DNA of 64,000 nt, from contig NTMA01000088.1 in assembly GCA_002917075.1 (NCBI GenBank), positions 62,001 through 126,000 of the forward strand. The letters are read 5' to 3'. The DNA comes from Hawksworthiomyces lignivorus. Lineage: Eukaryota; Ascomycota; Sordariomycetes; Ophiostomatales; Ophiostomataceae. The notes beneath the pieces are model-generated. The model was not told where the DNA came from and searched no databases. It saw only the letters and a program-made list of their open reading frames with translations. Positions within the stretch are counted from its first letter, which is position 1; each line of letters starts with the position of its first letter. Positions 49,009 through 61,250 of this stretch are shown in pieces. The position numbers were made by a program, and so were the translations under genes.

Positions 49009-49729
49009 TATTTCGACTCTGCCGACATTCACTCAAAAGCCAAATGAAGAAACTCCTCATAGAAGAACAATTTCCAAGAGGTCGGGGTTGAAGCAATACG
49101 CCACAGTATGCCGACTCACATCGCCGTACAAATAGAGCGACCAAGGCCGAGTTCTAGTTTCTAGTCGGATCGATTTTATTTTCTTTTTCGTATTTTCTCG
49201 ATTTTTCCAAAGAAAGGCTTTGTGATGTGACGGGGTCGATGCAGGTTTGCAGTCTCGCATTGCTTGGTCGTAGATCAATAAACTCAGCCACACGCAAGAA
49301 TGTCGAGTCTCCCTGGGTCCTTTGAAGGCAAGGCCAACCAATTTATTATGAGTCCCCCCCCCCTAGCTCAGCAGTGTCCCGCGCCCTAGTGCTCAAATCT
49401 ACTGATCCTGTGGCTTGACCCCGACCTGCCCCAAATTCGGTCTCTGATTGGACTAGACATTGGAACAATGTCGCAGGGACCATAAGCACATGCTTGCGCG
49501 GAACATCTTTTACCTTACGTATGAGAGCATAGTTAATCATAAAACCTGTCAAGATTCCACTGGCAAGCTTCCTTTCCCCAAAAAAGGTTCACACCACCGA
49601 CGTTACCTTCGCCATCATGGTAGATATGAACAAAGTGTGGTCAACGTGAACCGCGCTTTCCATTTTCAGTTCTTTTGTTATCCTATTTCGGTTTCAGCTT
49701 TCCTTTAAGCAACTGCTATACTCTGCACG
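49009..49729. promoter_or_regulatory. Divergent promoter region (SEC10 / NUS1)
   Basis: About 0.7 kb between two divergent genes with secretory-pathway roles. A run of 9 C lies near 49354-49363. The short frames here are not convincing. Confidence 0.5.
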
Positions 49730-51206
49730 ATGTCGTTCTCCAACCGGGATACTGTGGTATACAGGAAAGATGCAAAGACAGGCCACAAATCATTGACCCC
49801 AGAGGAAAGGCTAGAACTTTTGAAGGTCAGTCGCCTCTTCTCAAAATTGACATAATTCATATCAAATAAAACATGTGGAGGAAGAAACAGGAGGGCACTC
49901 AGAGGTGCAAGCACAACGCAAGGCGTCGGTTTTTCCGCCACGCTTTGCTTGTCCTTCTCTTCCTCCTCAGCTCCCCCCTCCCCTCTCTCAGCAGGACTTG
50001 CACCCAGTTGGTTGATAGGTTTGCAACTTTCTTTTTGGCTCTTCTTGGACTCAGGTTCACACAGAGAGGGCCAAAGGACAAAGAGTTCTAGCCAGGCAAT
50101 TCAATTCAGAGCCCAAAAAACCGCAAGACCAGATGCTAACCTCCAATTAGCCTTACCTCCCTTCTCCTCCTTCTCGCTCTCCTAGCAGACACGATGATAC
50201 TAAACGGAGGGCACGAACCGAGGACAGAATAAGAGGAGCGAACGGTATCGACTCTAAGGGTCTTCTACGGAAGAGACAGCGACCTCGCTTCAGCCTTCGA
50301 CGCTTTCTCTCCAACCAAATTTACTTCCTCGTCTTCACCATTGTTCACGCCATATTCTCCATCTACATCCGCACTCGCGTAGCCTACCATGGCATCCGCG
50401 ACCGCATCTACTCGGTTCTAAAGTACCACCACCGCACACCTGAGATCATAGCAAGGGACGTCCGCGATTTAAAACGCCTCCCCAAGCACCTGAGCGTCGT
50501 TCTTCAACTTGAGGAAAACGGCCAAGGTCTTGCTGAAATCGAGCGCCTGGTCAATGACGTCTCAGATATTGCGGCCTGGTGTGCTTCCACTGGTATCCCT
50601 ATGCTTTCGGTCTACGAGAAAACAGGTCAGTTCTGTCTAAGCTTCCTGGGAAACCGTACCACAAGCTAGTAAAGGCATGGAGCTAACCGGTTCTTTTTCA
50701 ACCAAGCAGGCATTCTCAAGACATACTTTGCCGACACCCATCGCGCTGTTTCGCAGCGCCTCACTACCTATTTTGGACGAGTGCACCCAGCTGTCACACT
50801 GAAAGCGCCTCATGTGCCTTCAATCGAGTCAACCGTCTCGCCCCACACCCGCGAAAACGGCGAGTCAGACGAAGGGCATATCACAATTCTTCTGCTCTCT
50901 GCCGAGGATGGCCGGGACTCTCTCGTCGATCTCACCAAGACGCTGGCCGAGATGGCTCAGCGCTCCAAGATTTCCAGCTCTGATATAAGCATAGATCTGA
51001 TCGATGCCGAGCTGACCGAGAGTGTTATGGGCGAACCGGATCTTCTGCTACTGTTTGGTCCTCATGTAGAACTCTCTGGCTATCCTCCTTGGCAAATGCG
51101 CCTAACAGAGGTCTTCCACGTACCTGATAACCACAGTGTCGGATACCAGGTCTTCCTTTGGGGATTGTATAGATACGCCAAAGCAGAGTTCCGAATCGGG
51201 AGATAG
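49730..51206 (+). CDS. NUS1: Nus1-type cis-prenyltransferase subunit (dehydrodolichyl diphosphate synthase)
   Basis: Three exons, 49730-49825, 50151-50625 and 50710-51206, give 355 residues. Introns are 325 nt (GTCAGT...GCTAACCTCCAATTAG) and 84 nt. Nus1 (mammalian NgBR) pairs with the catalytic cis-prenyltransferase to make dolichol for N-glycosylation and GPI anchors at the ER. The N-terminus MSFSNRDTVVYRKDAKTGHK leads to TPEERLELLK|PYLPSPPS, then a basic segment and a membrane helix at about 88-108 (QIYFLVFTIVHAIFSIYIR). The prenyltransferase-like fold includes HLSVVLQLEE, AAWCASTGIPMLSVYEKTG, ESVMGEPDLLLLFGP, GYPPWQMRLTEVFHV and VGYQVFLWGLYRYAKAEFRIGR. The extreme C-terminus contains the RxG motif (R352-I353-G354) that Nus1 subunits contribute to the shared active site. 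Exons 1 and 2 lack long frames and were placed by homology and phase. Confidence 0.92.
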
Positions 51207-51871
51207 AAAGTACAGTTCATTCACATCCTCAGATTGCACTCTCCTCTATATTTTGTTCTCACAGTCCATTATACCGGTGTTAGTATGCGCATTTTCTTTT
51301 ACATTGCAGGCTATGGCATCCGCTTGTTTTGCCTGGTAATTTTTATTACGTGAGTTTTCTTTGTTTGGCATTTTTGTCTTGCCAGCTTCAGAACATCTTC
51401 CATACTCTGATCAGAGATTGTCACACCAAATCACATAGCGCAGATGGCATTGCTACATTCCTACTTTCATCTTTATATGTCAAGACTTGTCTGCAAAAAT
51501 AAGAAACTCACGCGTTTATTAATGCATCAAGCGCATAGCTTTCGCATTAATTGGAAGGAGAGAGCTTTTTTTTCTTTCCATTTTGTTCACAAGCCATCAT
51601 CCTGTATTGTAAAAAAAACATTGTTAGATAGCAGCTATAGACTCTGAAATTTCGACGCGCTTACTCTGATTGGTGGATCACAAAGTACAGTGCGGCGTGA
51701 ATTTGGTTTTTTTTCCCAACCAGCTTATATCAAATTTTAACTTTTGTGAAAACCATAGCATTACAAAAAAGATACCAAGGGTGCCTTTTCTTTGCCTTTC
51801 TTTTTCCGAGAGAAAATAGGTATATAGAATATCACTAGATTTGAAGGCCAATCTCAGGCTCTACTCTCCAT
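51207..51871. other. Intergenic region (NUS1 3' / TRM5 5')
   Basis: Contains the 3' flank of NUS1 and the promoter of TRM5 on the same strand. T-rich and A-rich stretches (near 51700-51800) but no recognisable element. The short frame at 51444-51647 is unconvincing. Confidence 0.55.
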
Positions 51872-53795
51872 ATGAACGCTGGCCAAAAACGCCCACGGCG
51901 GGAGAGCAGTAGCAACGACGTGGAAGCCAGTACCAGCTCTGGCTCCAACGCCGGCCCTGGTTTAGGTTCTGGAAGGGCTCCTGCCGCCGACATGAGCATC
52001 TTTCGACCGCCCATTCTGCGGTCTACAGCATTAACAGCCGCGGCCAGCCTGAATAAAGCGCTTTTCACACAGACGTTCGACATCGCCGCAGCGCGGGTCC
52101 AAGATGCGCGGCAAATTTCTAGATTCCAGAAATCTCTGATGGCAACCCGAGAGCTGCTAAGGGTTGATCGGGTGTCATCTGTAGTTGATGATCCTGAATT
52201 ATTGATACCGGGAGCAACAACAATGACCGCGGTCAAGCTGCCGCCGAAGAAGAAGTGTCTATTACTAAATCCAGCCGTTTCGCCATCAGGTAAGTGAATT
52301 TTATATGCGCTCTTTCTTCAGAGACTTACACTTAGTTAATGCTATCGAGTATACTAATGAATCGTACAGCCTCTGACACATGGAGCAATGTCCTTAAGGA
52401 GGGCGTTGAGCGTGACGAGCTCGGTATCATCCCATACAAGCTGACGCTGACCTACGATCACTGGACATCACGTACGTAGTTTATTATAGGACACCATTTC
52501 CATTTCAACTTACTGACCAAGAAAATAGGAGAGATCCTTGTTTCAGTTCTTCCTGAAGAGTTTCATGATGATATCCCGACTGGCTTTAACACGGCCGGCC
52601 ACGTAGGTACGCTGCTTTCTTCACATCTTCTCTTTCAGCACCTGGGCTATATCTCTCTGATACACTACCAGCACATCTCAACCTGCGCGATCGATTCAAG
52701 CCATACAAGCACATTGTTGCGCAAGTTATTCTGGACAAAAACCCACAGCTGCGTACAGTGATCAACAAAACCGATGTGGTGGGTACGGAGTCTAAATTCC
52801 GCACATTTCCTTATGAGGTCCTAGCGGGGCCCGACGACATGGAGGTCGAAGTCCGCGAAAACTTTTGCACATACCGCTTTGACTACAGCAAAGTTTACTG
52901 GAACAGCAAGCTAGAGCCTGAGCACACGCGGCTGCTGCATCTTTTCCAGAAAGGCGAAGTCGTCGTGGACCTCATGGCAGGTATCGGCCCTTTTGCTGTG
53001 CCTGCGGGAAAGCGCGGCGTCTTTGTGTGGGCCAACGACATGAACCCCGACAGCTATGAGGCACTCTGTAACGCCATCAAACGCAACAAGGTCGGAGCCT
53101 ACGTACGGCCGTTCAACGAGGACGGCCTGGTATTCATACAGCGGTCGGCAGGTTTGGTCCGAGCCGCGGCCGACGCAGGAGAGGGTGCTGTCGAGACAAT
53201 CACACAACATATGCCATCTACAAAGGGTAGACCATCAACTGCCACAGAAACACAAAATACCGGTGCTAATGATGCTCCCGCTACGTCGTCTAAGTCCAAA
53301 AGGTCGTCCGTTGTCCGTCAGAGTATCCCCATCCCTCCAACCATCTCGCATTTTGTCATGAACCTGCCGGCATCCGCAACTACGTTTTTGCCACGCTTTC
53401 GGGGGCTGTATGCTGGGTATGAGGCGTTATTTGGGCCAATTAATGGTGCAACGCATGCATCAGTGCCATTAGAGCCATCAACAACACCGCTAGCTGAAGA
53501 AAATAAGTATCGCAAGCTTCCCATCATCCATGTCCACTGCTTTGCGCCGAAGAATGACGAGGATCAAAGTATCCCTTTTGAGGAAGTGCGCGCTCGCATA
53601 TCAGGCGAGCTAAACGTACCCATGACGCTTTGCTCGCACTTCGCTGAAGTAGAGCAGGACAATCCCCTGGCTAACGAACCCCGGCATCTTGTCTACGTCC
53701 ACAACGTGCGGGCGGTAGCACCACACAAGTCGATGTTTTGCGCGAGCTTCCGGCTGCCGGCTTCAGTGGCCTTTTCATCGCAAGATAAGGCCTAG
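51872..53795 (+). CDS. TRM5: tRNA (guanine-37-N1) methyltransferase Trm5
   Basis: Four exons, 51872-52289, 52370-52471, 52529-52606 and 52672-53795, encode 573 residues; the introns are 80, 57 and 65 nt. Trm5 methylates N1 of G37 beside the tRNA anticodon using S-adenosylmethionine, which prevents +1 frameshifting and starts wybutosine synthesis in tRNA-Phe; in yeast it acts in the nucleus and in mitochondria. Visible motifs: FRPPILRSTALTAAASLNK near the N-terminus; PEEFHDDIPTGFNTAGHVAH; LRDRFKPYKHIVAQVILDKN; the AdoMet-binding loop VVDLMAGIGPFAVPAG (D299); a VWANDMNPDSYEAL acidic strand; and the NLP motif at 430-432 (MNLPASATTFLPRF). A Ser/Thr/Ala-rich insertion of about 60 residues lies between the last two. 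The third intron has an earlier in-frame AG at 52638, but that intron would be only 32 nt and the conserved GHVAHLNLRD junction favours 52672. Confidence 0.95.
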
Positions 53796-56700
53796 GAATT
53801 GCGAGGAACGTGGTAAAAACAGTTGCTTGTTGCTTGTTCCATCACATTAAAAGGAAGGTCGTGAGCTACAGTACGGTACGGTTTGTTCATATCAACGCCG
53901 TTTGGATGCGAAATGTTGTTCATTAAAAAGTCTCACTTCCGCAATTATAGCCTTAGTCGTCGCACCATCTCCCCGTGTTTCCTATACACGAAATCGTGAT
54001 CCCGCTGATGGAATTGGGTGTTTTGAAATAACGTCTTGCCTTCATTACTAGAACCTTTCTCAGCCGCTACCGCCAAGCCTTTCTCGAACATGCCTCCTCA
54101 TATACAACATGCGAGGATGGCTCCAGGACAGGATAGAAGGACAAGCCTTTCCTGTGTCTTCGACTACTTTGTCCTTTATGCCTCTTCCTCTACTACTGTC
54201 TTTTCCATACTTTGCGCTTATGATTGCTTAGTTTCTCGTTGGGAGAAATAACAAAGTAGTTACTTCAGGAGAAGAAGGTTTGAGGTAGACTGAAAAATAT
54301 CTCGATCATGCAGCAATATCAAAGGACACGTTGCTCAATGCTAAGGTGACAGCGATGGAAGCATATAACTCTGCGTAAAGAATTGTCATTAGACTGTCTT
54401 GAAGCTCACGGCCACATCACTTATTTTTGATTTCTGGTAACATTGAAGGAGCTATATAAACTAGGAACTCTGCACAATGCCTCTTCCGCGTTCCAGCTCG
54501 CGGATCATATTACAGATCATCAACCAAATACTCTCTCGAAAACGGAATACGAGCAGCATCTTTATATATACAGACTTTCAATTTGATGTTTATTCAGATC
54601 ATGAAATCAATTCCCTGGGTAGCATTTCAATCCAGCAGATAGGTGTGGTTGCATGTGCATCTATTTGATACAGTGTACTTCGTGCACAACTTCTATTAGA
54701 ACGTTCCACGCCACAACACCATTGCACAATACCGTGCACAGCAGAGACTGAGCCCGCATGCAGAGTGGTGTGCATCTAACGGATCTAATTGAGCTATCAT
54801 TTTCTGATATTGCATCCCCACCACCTGCAGTCTTGCAAAAGCTGCTCACACAGGTGGATGTAAACAAAAGCGCATTGGCAGGATTGAGGGAGATCAGTAG
54901 CCTGTTGAAGTCACATTTGAAATGACTGATTGTCTTTATGTTAGTTGCTTGCGGGGTTCATGTAAAACGCGTATCAACAACGGATTGCAGCCAGTCTAAC
55001 AGTCATGATATAGAAAGAAAAGAGAAACAGCAACAATTGAAACGAGGAACTGTTCGCTCTTTCTAAGCAAAAATAATGAATAACGCAGCTATGTGTTGCA
55101 CGACGTACTGCTCCAACTGAGGGAGTAGACAAACGACAGAAAGCTAGACACTGGTTTCAAAGAGAAGATAAGCAGCATCTTATCTAGGGAATCTACCGTG
55201 CTCTTACTGTACATGTTTCCTTCTTCTTCAGTTCGTGTTATAGGCGTATCCAAATGGAGCGAGTTAGAACCTCACATTTTGGGTATTGTCGCATCAAAAC
55301 AAGGTAAACTACGTTGGTTTTATCGGGGCTCCCGGCTATTAGAAGAGGACAGCTTCAAAATTAAACGGCAGATCTACGCCGTTCTCTGTCTGAACAGGAA
55401 AGCTTGTTTTCTAGGCGAAGAGGGGAGTGTTGACTTGGCTTAGACGTCCGAAGCAGGAAATCGCTCGATTGGTCAGATAACACCCCGTGTTAACAACGGG
55501 ACGAAAGAAGCGGAGGGGGGTTGATAATTGGCTTTTATTTTCTATTTTCGAGATAAAATAAGAATGCACTTTCTGGTTTGCTGCCGACTCCTGTTCTCTG
55601 GAGCAATACTTTACCATCTCTGTGATCTGTTACGCAAAACGCCGTAGCATATGTCGGCAAGCATGTAGGCAGATTTCTGCCCCGTGGAGAATTCATTGGC
55701 CAGAACACACAACCTTTTGCGTATTATCTACATATCTTGAGATAGATATGGTGTAAAGCTGTAAGAAGAGCAAACCAAAGAGGAGAGCCGGTAAAACAGG
55801 ATTTGGGAATGAAGTGAGAAACAATTTTGCGGAAAGCGTACTTGGCCAGACCAGACCGATCAAAGAACATAGTCCTCTTCTGACATCTTCATCGCTTAGA
55901 TATCTGCCAGAAACAATGAGCGCACCGCAGTTTCTCTTCTGGCCGCTTAGTTGCTGCTCTTTATTGAATTTATTATCATTACGAGTCGTTATCAACACCA
56001 TACAGTATGCTGCTACTCTTATCAAGTGCGACCGTTACCTCTTCTCTCCGCCACCTCATCACTGCGCAAAAGCATCGCTAGTTCGGCTTCATGGAAGGAA
56101 TATTCCGCACCTGTGCAGTGATTTTGAAGTCGCTTGATATTCAAGAGAGTATCTCCCCGGAAAGGGAGAAAACAGACTCTTTCTTCATCTGTATTGTTTA
56201 GAGCATGCAAAGGCCACGGAAAAGACAACGGGGGAGTTCGTCAATAATGGCGAGCAATTGTCCGGCTTGCAAGCAGCGTCTAACTTTAATAAGAACTACT
56301 GTACAATTAATTCTACGAGGAGTCCAGAAGTACAGTTGAAAACGGACTCACGCCAATGCAATGTGCCCACTCACACATATTACTTCTCTGTCAAAACCAC
56401 GAGGAGGGGCTAGTAGTACGAGCATTCAGCTGCAGACACTTTGCCACTCCACATTGTCTGGAGCTGGTTTTTATCTATTTATTTTTATTTTTATATATTT
56501 TAGTCCAGCATTGTGCTGTAAAATCATGAGGGAACAACTGTAAGTGCATGGTCCAGCTCAACAAATACAAAACGCTATCGTGCTGTGTACGCCTTCAAGG
56601 CAGATATCTGGAGTGCCACACTAGAATCTCATGCTGGCCTTCACCTTCAGGAATAATGGAATACTACACGAGTATGGGTCATATCGATTAGCTGCAAAAA

Positions 56701-59700
56701 GCAACTCCCGGCGCCGGGGCTCTTGTGTATTCGGCCGCCAGGCATCGAACCTTGAAATAGCGAATGCAACGACTCTTTTGGTGGGATGCATTTTAGCATG
56801 TAAATGCAGTATTGGATGTTCGCTTCATTCGAATGTCACCAGCGACGATCGATATGGTTCTCTAGAGGCCGATTAGCTGCTCGACCACTAATTCTCTTTA
56901 GTTAATGTTCATCAATTAACAACTGCCCAATTTTTCTCTTCTTGGCAAAGAAGCGCGAACACAAAGCTCTATCTTTTGGATAGTGGGGGTTGTGCTTCCC
57001 ATCCACATTGCCTCGCCGAATGAAGAGACACAAGCGATAAGGACACCTGCATTTCGACTGACAGAAGGGAAAGAGAAATAATGCTGGTGACTTCACCTGT
57101 TTCATTGTCTTATTACTCTTCTTCTCTGCGTGATTGATGAAATTGCTCTGCATGCCATGTCGCAATAAAATTGCATATTTCTTTTTCTGTAGCTCTTCGT
57201 TCACCAAAGGAATTGTGGTTTTTCCCCCACCATCACTCAAGATTGTCTACTGAATATGTAGACCCCCACAGGCAGGCGTTGATCAGGTGAGGAAGGGACG
57301 TGCCCTGTGCTTTTTACATATGTGGAAGGAGAACGGGAAAGGTGAGGTAGACAGGGTCAACCACGCGACGAGGCATTTCTTTGAACGATGCATACATACA
57401 TGGCACCCCATGAGAAAGAGAGGACGAGATTGCGATATACCGAGATGGTTGAAGGAAAGGCGTGGGGAGGAAACGATCAAAGTTAAATGAGAGTGCACCT
57501 GGATGGTGCTCTGCGATTGTGGCCAGCTTCAGTGCATCTTGAATCTCCTTCCCCCAATTTTTTTTTCCCAGGATGATGGCGCTCGTATAGGCATTAACTA
57601 CACAGTATCTAGTAATGCGCCGCATATGCATATGTGTGTTAAAAAAGATGCTACGTAGCAGGAAGTTAGAAACAAATGAACGTTTTCTAACCTGGAAAAA
57701 AAGACGGTGAGCAACTAGAAGAGGTGATGGTGGGAGAAACTGCTCTGTCCTTGACTCGCCTAGTGATTTTTAGTAGCGGCAGGCAAGAAAGGGCAAAATA
57801 TTAGGTGCAGTGGTGTGGGGGGCATTGAGGAAAGAGAAGCATGCCGCTTCTGTCACAATCCTCATTGCTTGTTCATCACCTGCATAACTTCTTGCTTTTC
57901 TGATGTCCTAAATCCCGGATCGCAGTCAAAACTTTAATTGACGCCCTGAAGGAAGCCCTCCGTTGCGGTGCTTATAATTTGCAGGAGGCACAGCGGAATA
58001 CATTAAGGAGTACGTACCATGCAATTGAATCTAGCTTTCGCTAAGATGCAGTACGCTGTAAGTAGAAAAAATAGTATGTGTTGGCTTGTCTCTTAATTGT
58101 TCAAGTTTTCTTCTAGGGAGTAAATTAGATTTACTATAGCCAAAGTAACAGAATATATTCACACCATCCTTGCCCTCCATTCAAGAGCGCCGCAACAATT
58201 GACTCGTCATTTTTACCTCAATTTGGACCAGGCCTTGACAATGCGTACTTCTTTCTGCTTTTAGTTTGGTTGGCAGAGGGCCTTACCTTGCCTTTGTATT
58301 CTAGCTTTTTGGATACGAATCGGCGTACTCCGTGGGCAGGGGAACTTTATCTCTCCTGGAAGGAGGGCGGGATGCTACCTCGGCCGAAAAAAAGAACATC
58401 GTATCTTACAAAGGTTTAAAGGATCGATGTTGGATTTCGTAGTGGGCCTTTCGCGGTACACCTATTGTTTGATAACTCGGTACTGACTACCAGTTTGCAA
58501 TTGTTAATCTTGCCGTGCAAGCTCTAATATATAGTACATGACGGGAGCAACTTGAGCAAATCATTTGGATTTATGTGACGGCATCGTGAACTCGTAATTC
58601 TACGTCAGAGCTATTCTATTACTGTTGCACCTTCCTCCCAACATGCCCCACAAAAGCTTTAATGTTTGATCCTTCCTTACTTGCTTTTTCTTCTGGAACT
58701 GTGTCTCGCCGTTTCGGTAGCTGAGTTTGTGCCTTACATTTTATTCAGTTTGATTTACTGGTCTCAAGCGAGCGGCGAAGAAAGAAATGCACGCCGAATA
58801 TCATGACTTCCTCTTTCCGGCTATGTCGACCGACTCTGCTATTTTTACACTCCTTGGAATGAAAGAAATAGATAGTGGATGCTTGTAGTAAAATATGATA
58901 TCAGAAAAGGAAAAAGAGACAGTGCAATCTTGGACTTACAAAGCGCCTTAGCATAGTTCCGCGACTATTTTGACTACGATTGCTCATCAGCAGGTAGCAA
59001 GAGCTCATCTGTTGATTCCTCCCTCTTTCTCATTTCCTTACTTATCCCACAGTATAGTCTTACTCGTAATCGAACACAAGTGTACTAAATTCCAGCTCTA
59101 TCCTTCTTTCCTTCTCACACCCGTCTCATCCAACATCCTGGGAGGTATAGATACATATGAATGTGTTAAAGAGCAGTGGTATGGGGAAAATATCAAACAT
59201 GTGTGCGTAGGAACGGAATTTGCAAAAGCGGTTTCTCGGCTTGCATTTGATTAGATCAAAATCCTCTTTTGTGCAGTGTGTGTAAGATACATAGGTAACT
59301 CTGCGAGTGTGCGCTAGGAAGAGAGCCCCACAAATCATATTCGGGTATCGAAGCCTCGCCGCAGATGAAATCAAGAGATCTTGGAACTATCTCGTAGTCG
59401 TACATACGGAGTACCTGTTATTCTATTATTTTAAGCATAGAATGGACCACCACCTAAGCCGGAATCAAGTTTGTTGCTGGAATGTAGTAGTTTTATTATA
59501 ATAGGACATGTCTCATCTTTATGGTTCAGAGTGCTCTTGTCAAGTCGGAAGCAAATCCGGGGGAGTGCTCATTTTGCTAGGCATCTAACTGCACTTCCCA
59601 AATTGCGCTTTTGTTACGCTCTCTCTATTTGCTTTCGTTTATTGGAAATCCCTTGAGTGTCGGACAGATGCTTCATTTTTAAACCATCAGTGACAGTGAC

Positions 59701-61250
59701 ACTGGAACAACCAACTACTAACCTAGGCACCCAAGAGGGCAGGGATTATTGATTGGCTGATTTATAAGCTTCCTCGTTCTTTCTTTGCTTCAACGAACAG
59801 GCAGATCAAATTTGTTTCCGTAGCTTAATCCGACCCTCCCTTGTGAATAAGCACGTCTCCCTCCAGTTGCTGCTGATGAAGAGCTCTGCGATAAGTAGGC
59901 AAAAAAGGCAGAGTAATAAAAATAATATCGTCGCTGAGAAAGTCACGGGCCGAAGAAAGGTCAGAGACGATGAAAATCTGTTTCTCCCTTCTAACGCAAC
60001 ATGTCGGAAAAGCCCACCAGCGTTCCCCTTCTCTGCTTCTGGTTTGGTTTGGAATCAGATTCTCTGCACTAAACGCCTAGAGGGTCTAATGACATGGCGA
60101 GATGGCTCCCCGGAAAAGCACTAAACTAGCTTGTATTTGTGCGAGGAAATCGAGGCCCATCCTATGTCATGCGTATGTATGTGTATATCTCACATTCAGC
60201 GAATATGCATAGGAAACCGGTTCCGTCTTGGAAAGTCTTCGGATATGCATATTATTTCGCTCGGTATCTTGTGCCGTCTGTTTTCAGAGCGGATGACTCT
60301 GGACTTCTCTCACAGACACGGAGATGAGCTGGGCATGAGACAGAAAGGTATATGATAATGAGCATTCCGATTTGATATGGCTCTGGGAGCCGGATCTTGC
60401 GCCATCCTGCATCGGAATTCCTCGGTTTATAATTGCAAGCATATTTTCGGCGGCGGGCTAAAATCCGCGTCGATGATATGAACGAGACATAGGTATTACC
60501 ATCAATTTTTTGACATTTACTTGGAGTACCTCATGTTTATAAAACATGAGAGACTCATAGGGTATCTTACGTAGTCTTATGCGGCGTAGATCTAGGAGCG
60601 CCTTTATCTAATTGACCCAATGGCTAACATGCACATATTATACATCGCGTAAGTACGGAGTACATACACGTACACGCACGCATTACCTTCAACAGAAGCT
60701 CACATGGCCTAGACCCAATGCGGCATCTTTCGAAGAAGATGAGGATCTGGACTGGCTGGGGCCAATGACAACTGCTACATAGTAAAGTAAAATATTGTCG
60801 GCCTTTTGCAATTTACGTACGAGTATTACTCTGTACTCTGGACCAGTATGTCACAGACAGCAGAGGGGAAAAGCTGAAGCTGCACCACGGCGCCCAAGCG
60901 CTGGGTACCAAAATATGGTCCCAGTCTTACCATTGTCTGGGTGTATCTTATCTGCAAGTTCTTTTGTATATTTTGGTGCCCTGCTTTGGTGCGAACTAGA
61001 AAAAAGTCCAAAGTACCGCATGGACGATTCGCCCCAAACTATTCATGAGTCTGGCCCACTCGAAAGGCTTGATCCCTTGCTATTTGCTGTTATTGATAAT
61101 AATTTTTAAGCTCAGATATATGCTAATTTTGCGAGATCATGTGCCTCCGCGAGGAGGCCCTGTTTTCTCCTTGCCTTTTCTTTCTGGCTCTCAATTTAAA
61201 TAGATTCCGAAAAAAAATAGAACAAAAAATCTAGGGCTCCTCCCCCTTAA
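53796..61250. other. 7.5 kb with no recognisable gene
   Basis: The left edge is the TRM5 3' flank. The remaining frames are short (at most about 115 codons), overlap on both strands and have no recognisable domains. No transposon protein motifs, terminal repeats, tRNA or rRNA patterns were seen. Exact TACGGAGTA copies are at 59405-59413 and 60654-60662, with single-mismatch relatives such as TACTCCGTG near 58325. It may contain non-coding transcripts or distal promoter DNA for the gene at the right end. Confidence 0.5.

Noticed and set aside
52607..52638. Earlier in-frame acceptor for Trm5 intron 3
   Set aside because: The intron would be only 32 nt, and 11 extra codons would interrupt the conserved GHVAHLNLRD block.
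19501..61250. tRNA, 5S rRNA, telomere repeat or CRISPR-like arrays in the gene-poor blocks
   Set aside because: I scanned by eye for T-loop (GGTTCRANTCC) patterns, TTAGGG arrays and regularly spaced repeats and found none. Covariance-model searches (tRNAscan-SE, Infernal) would be decisive.
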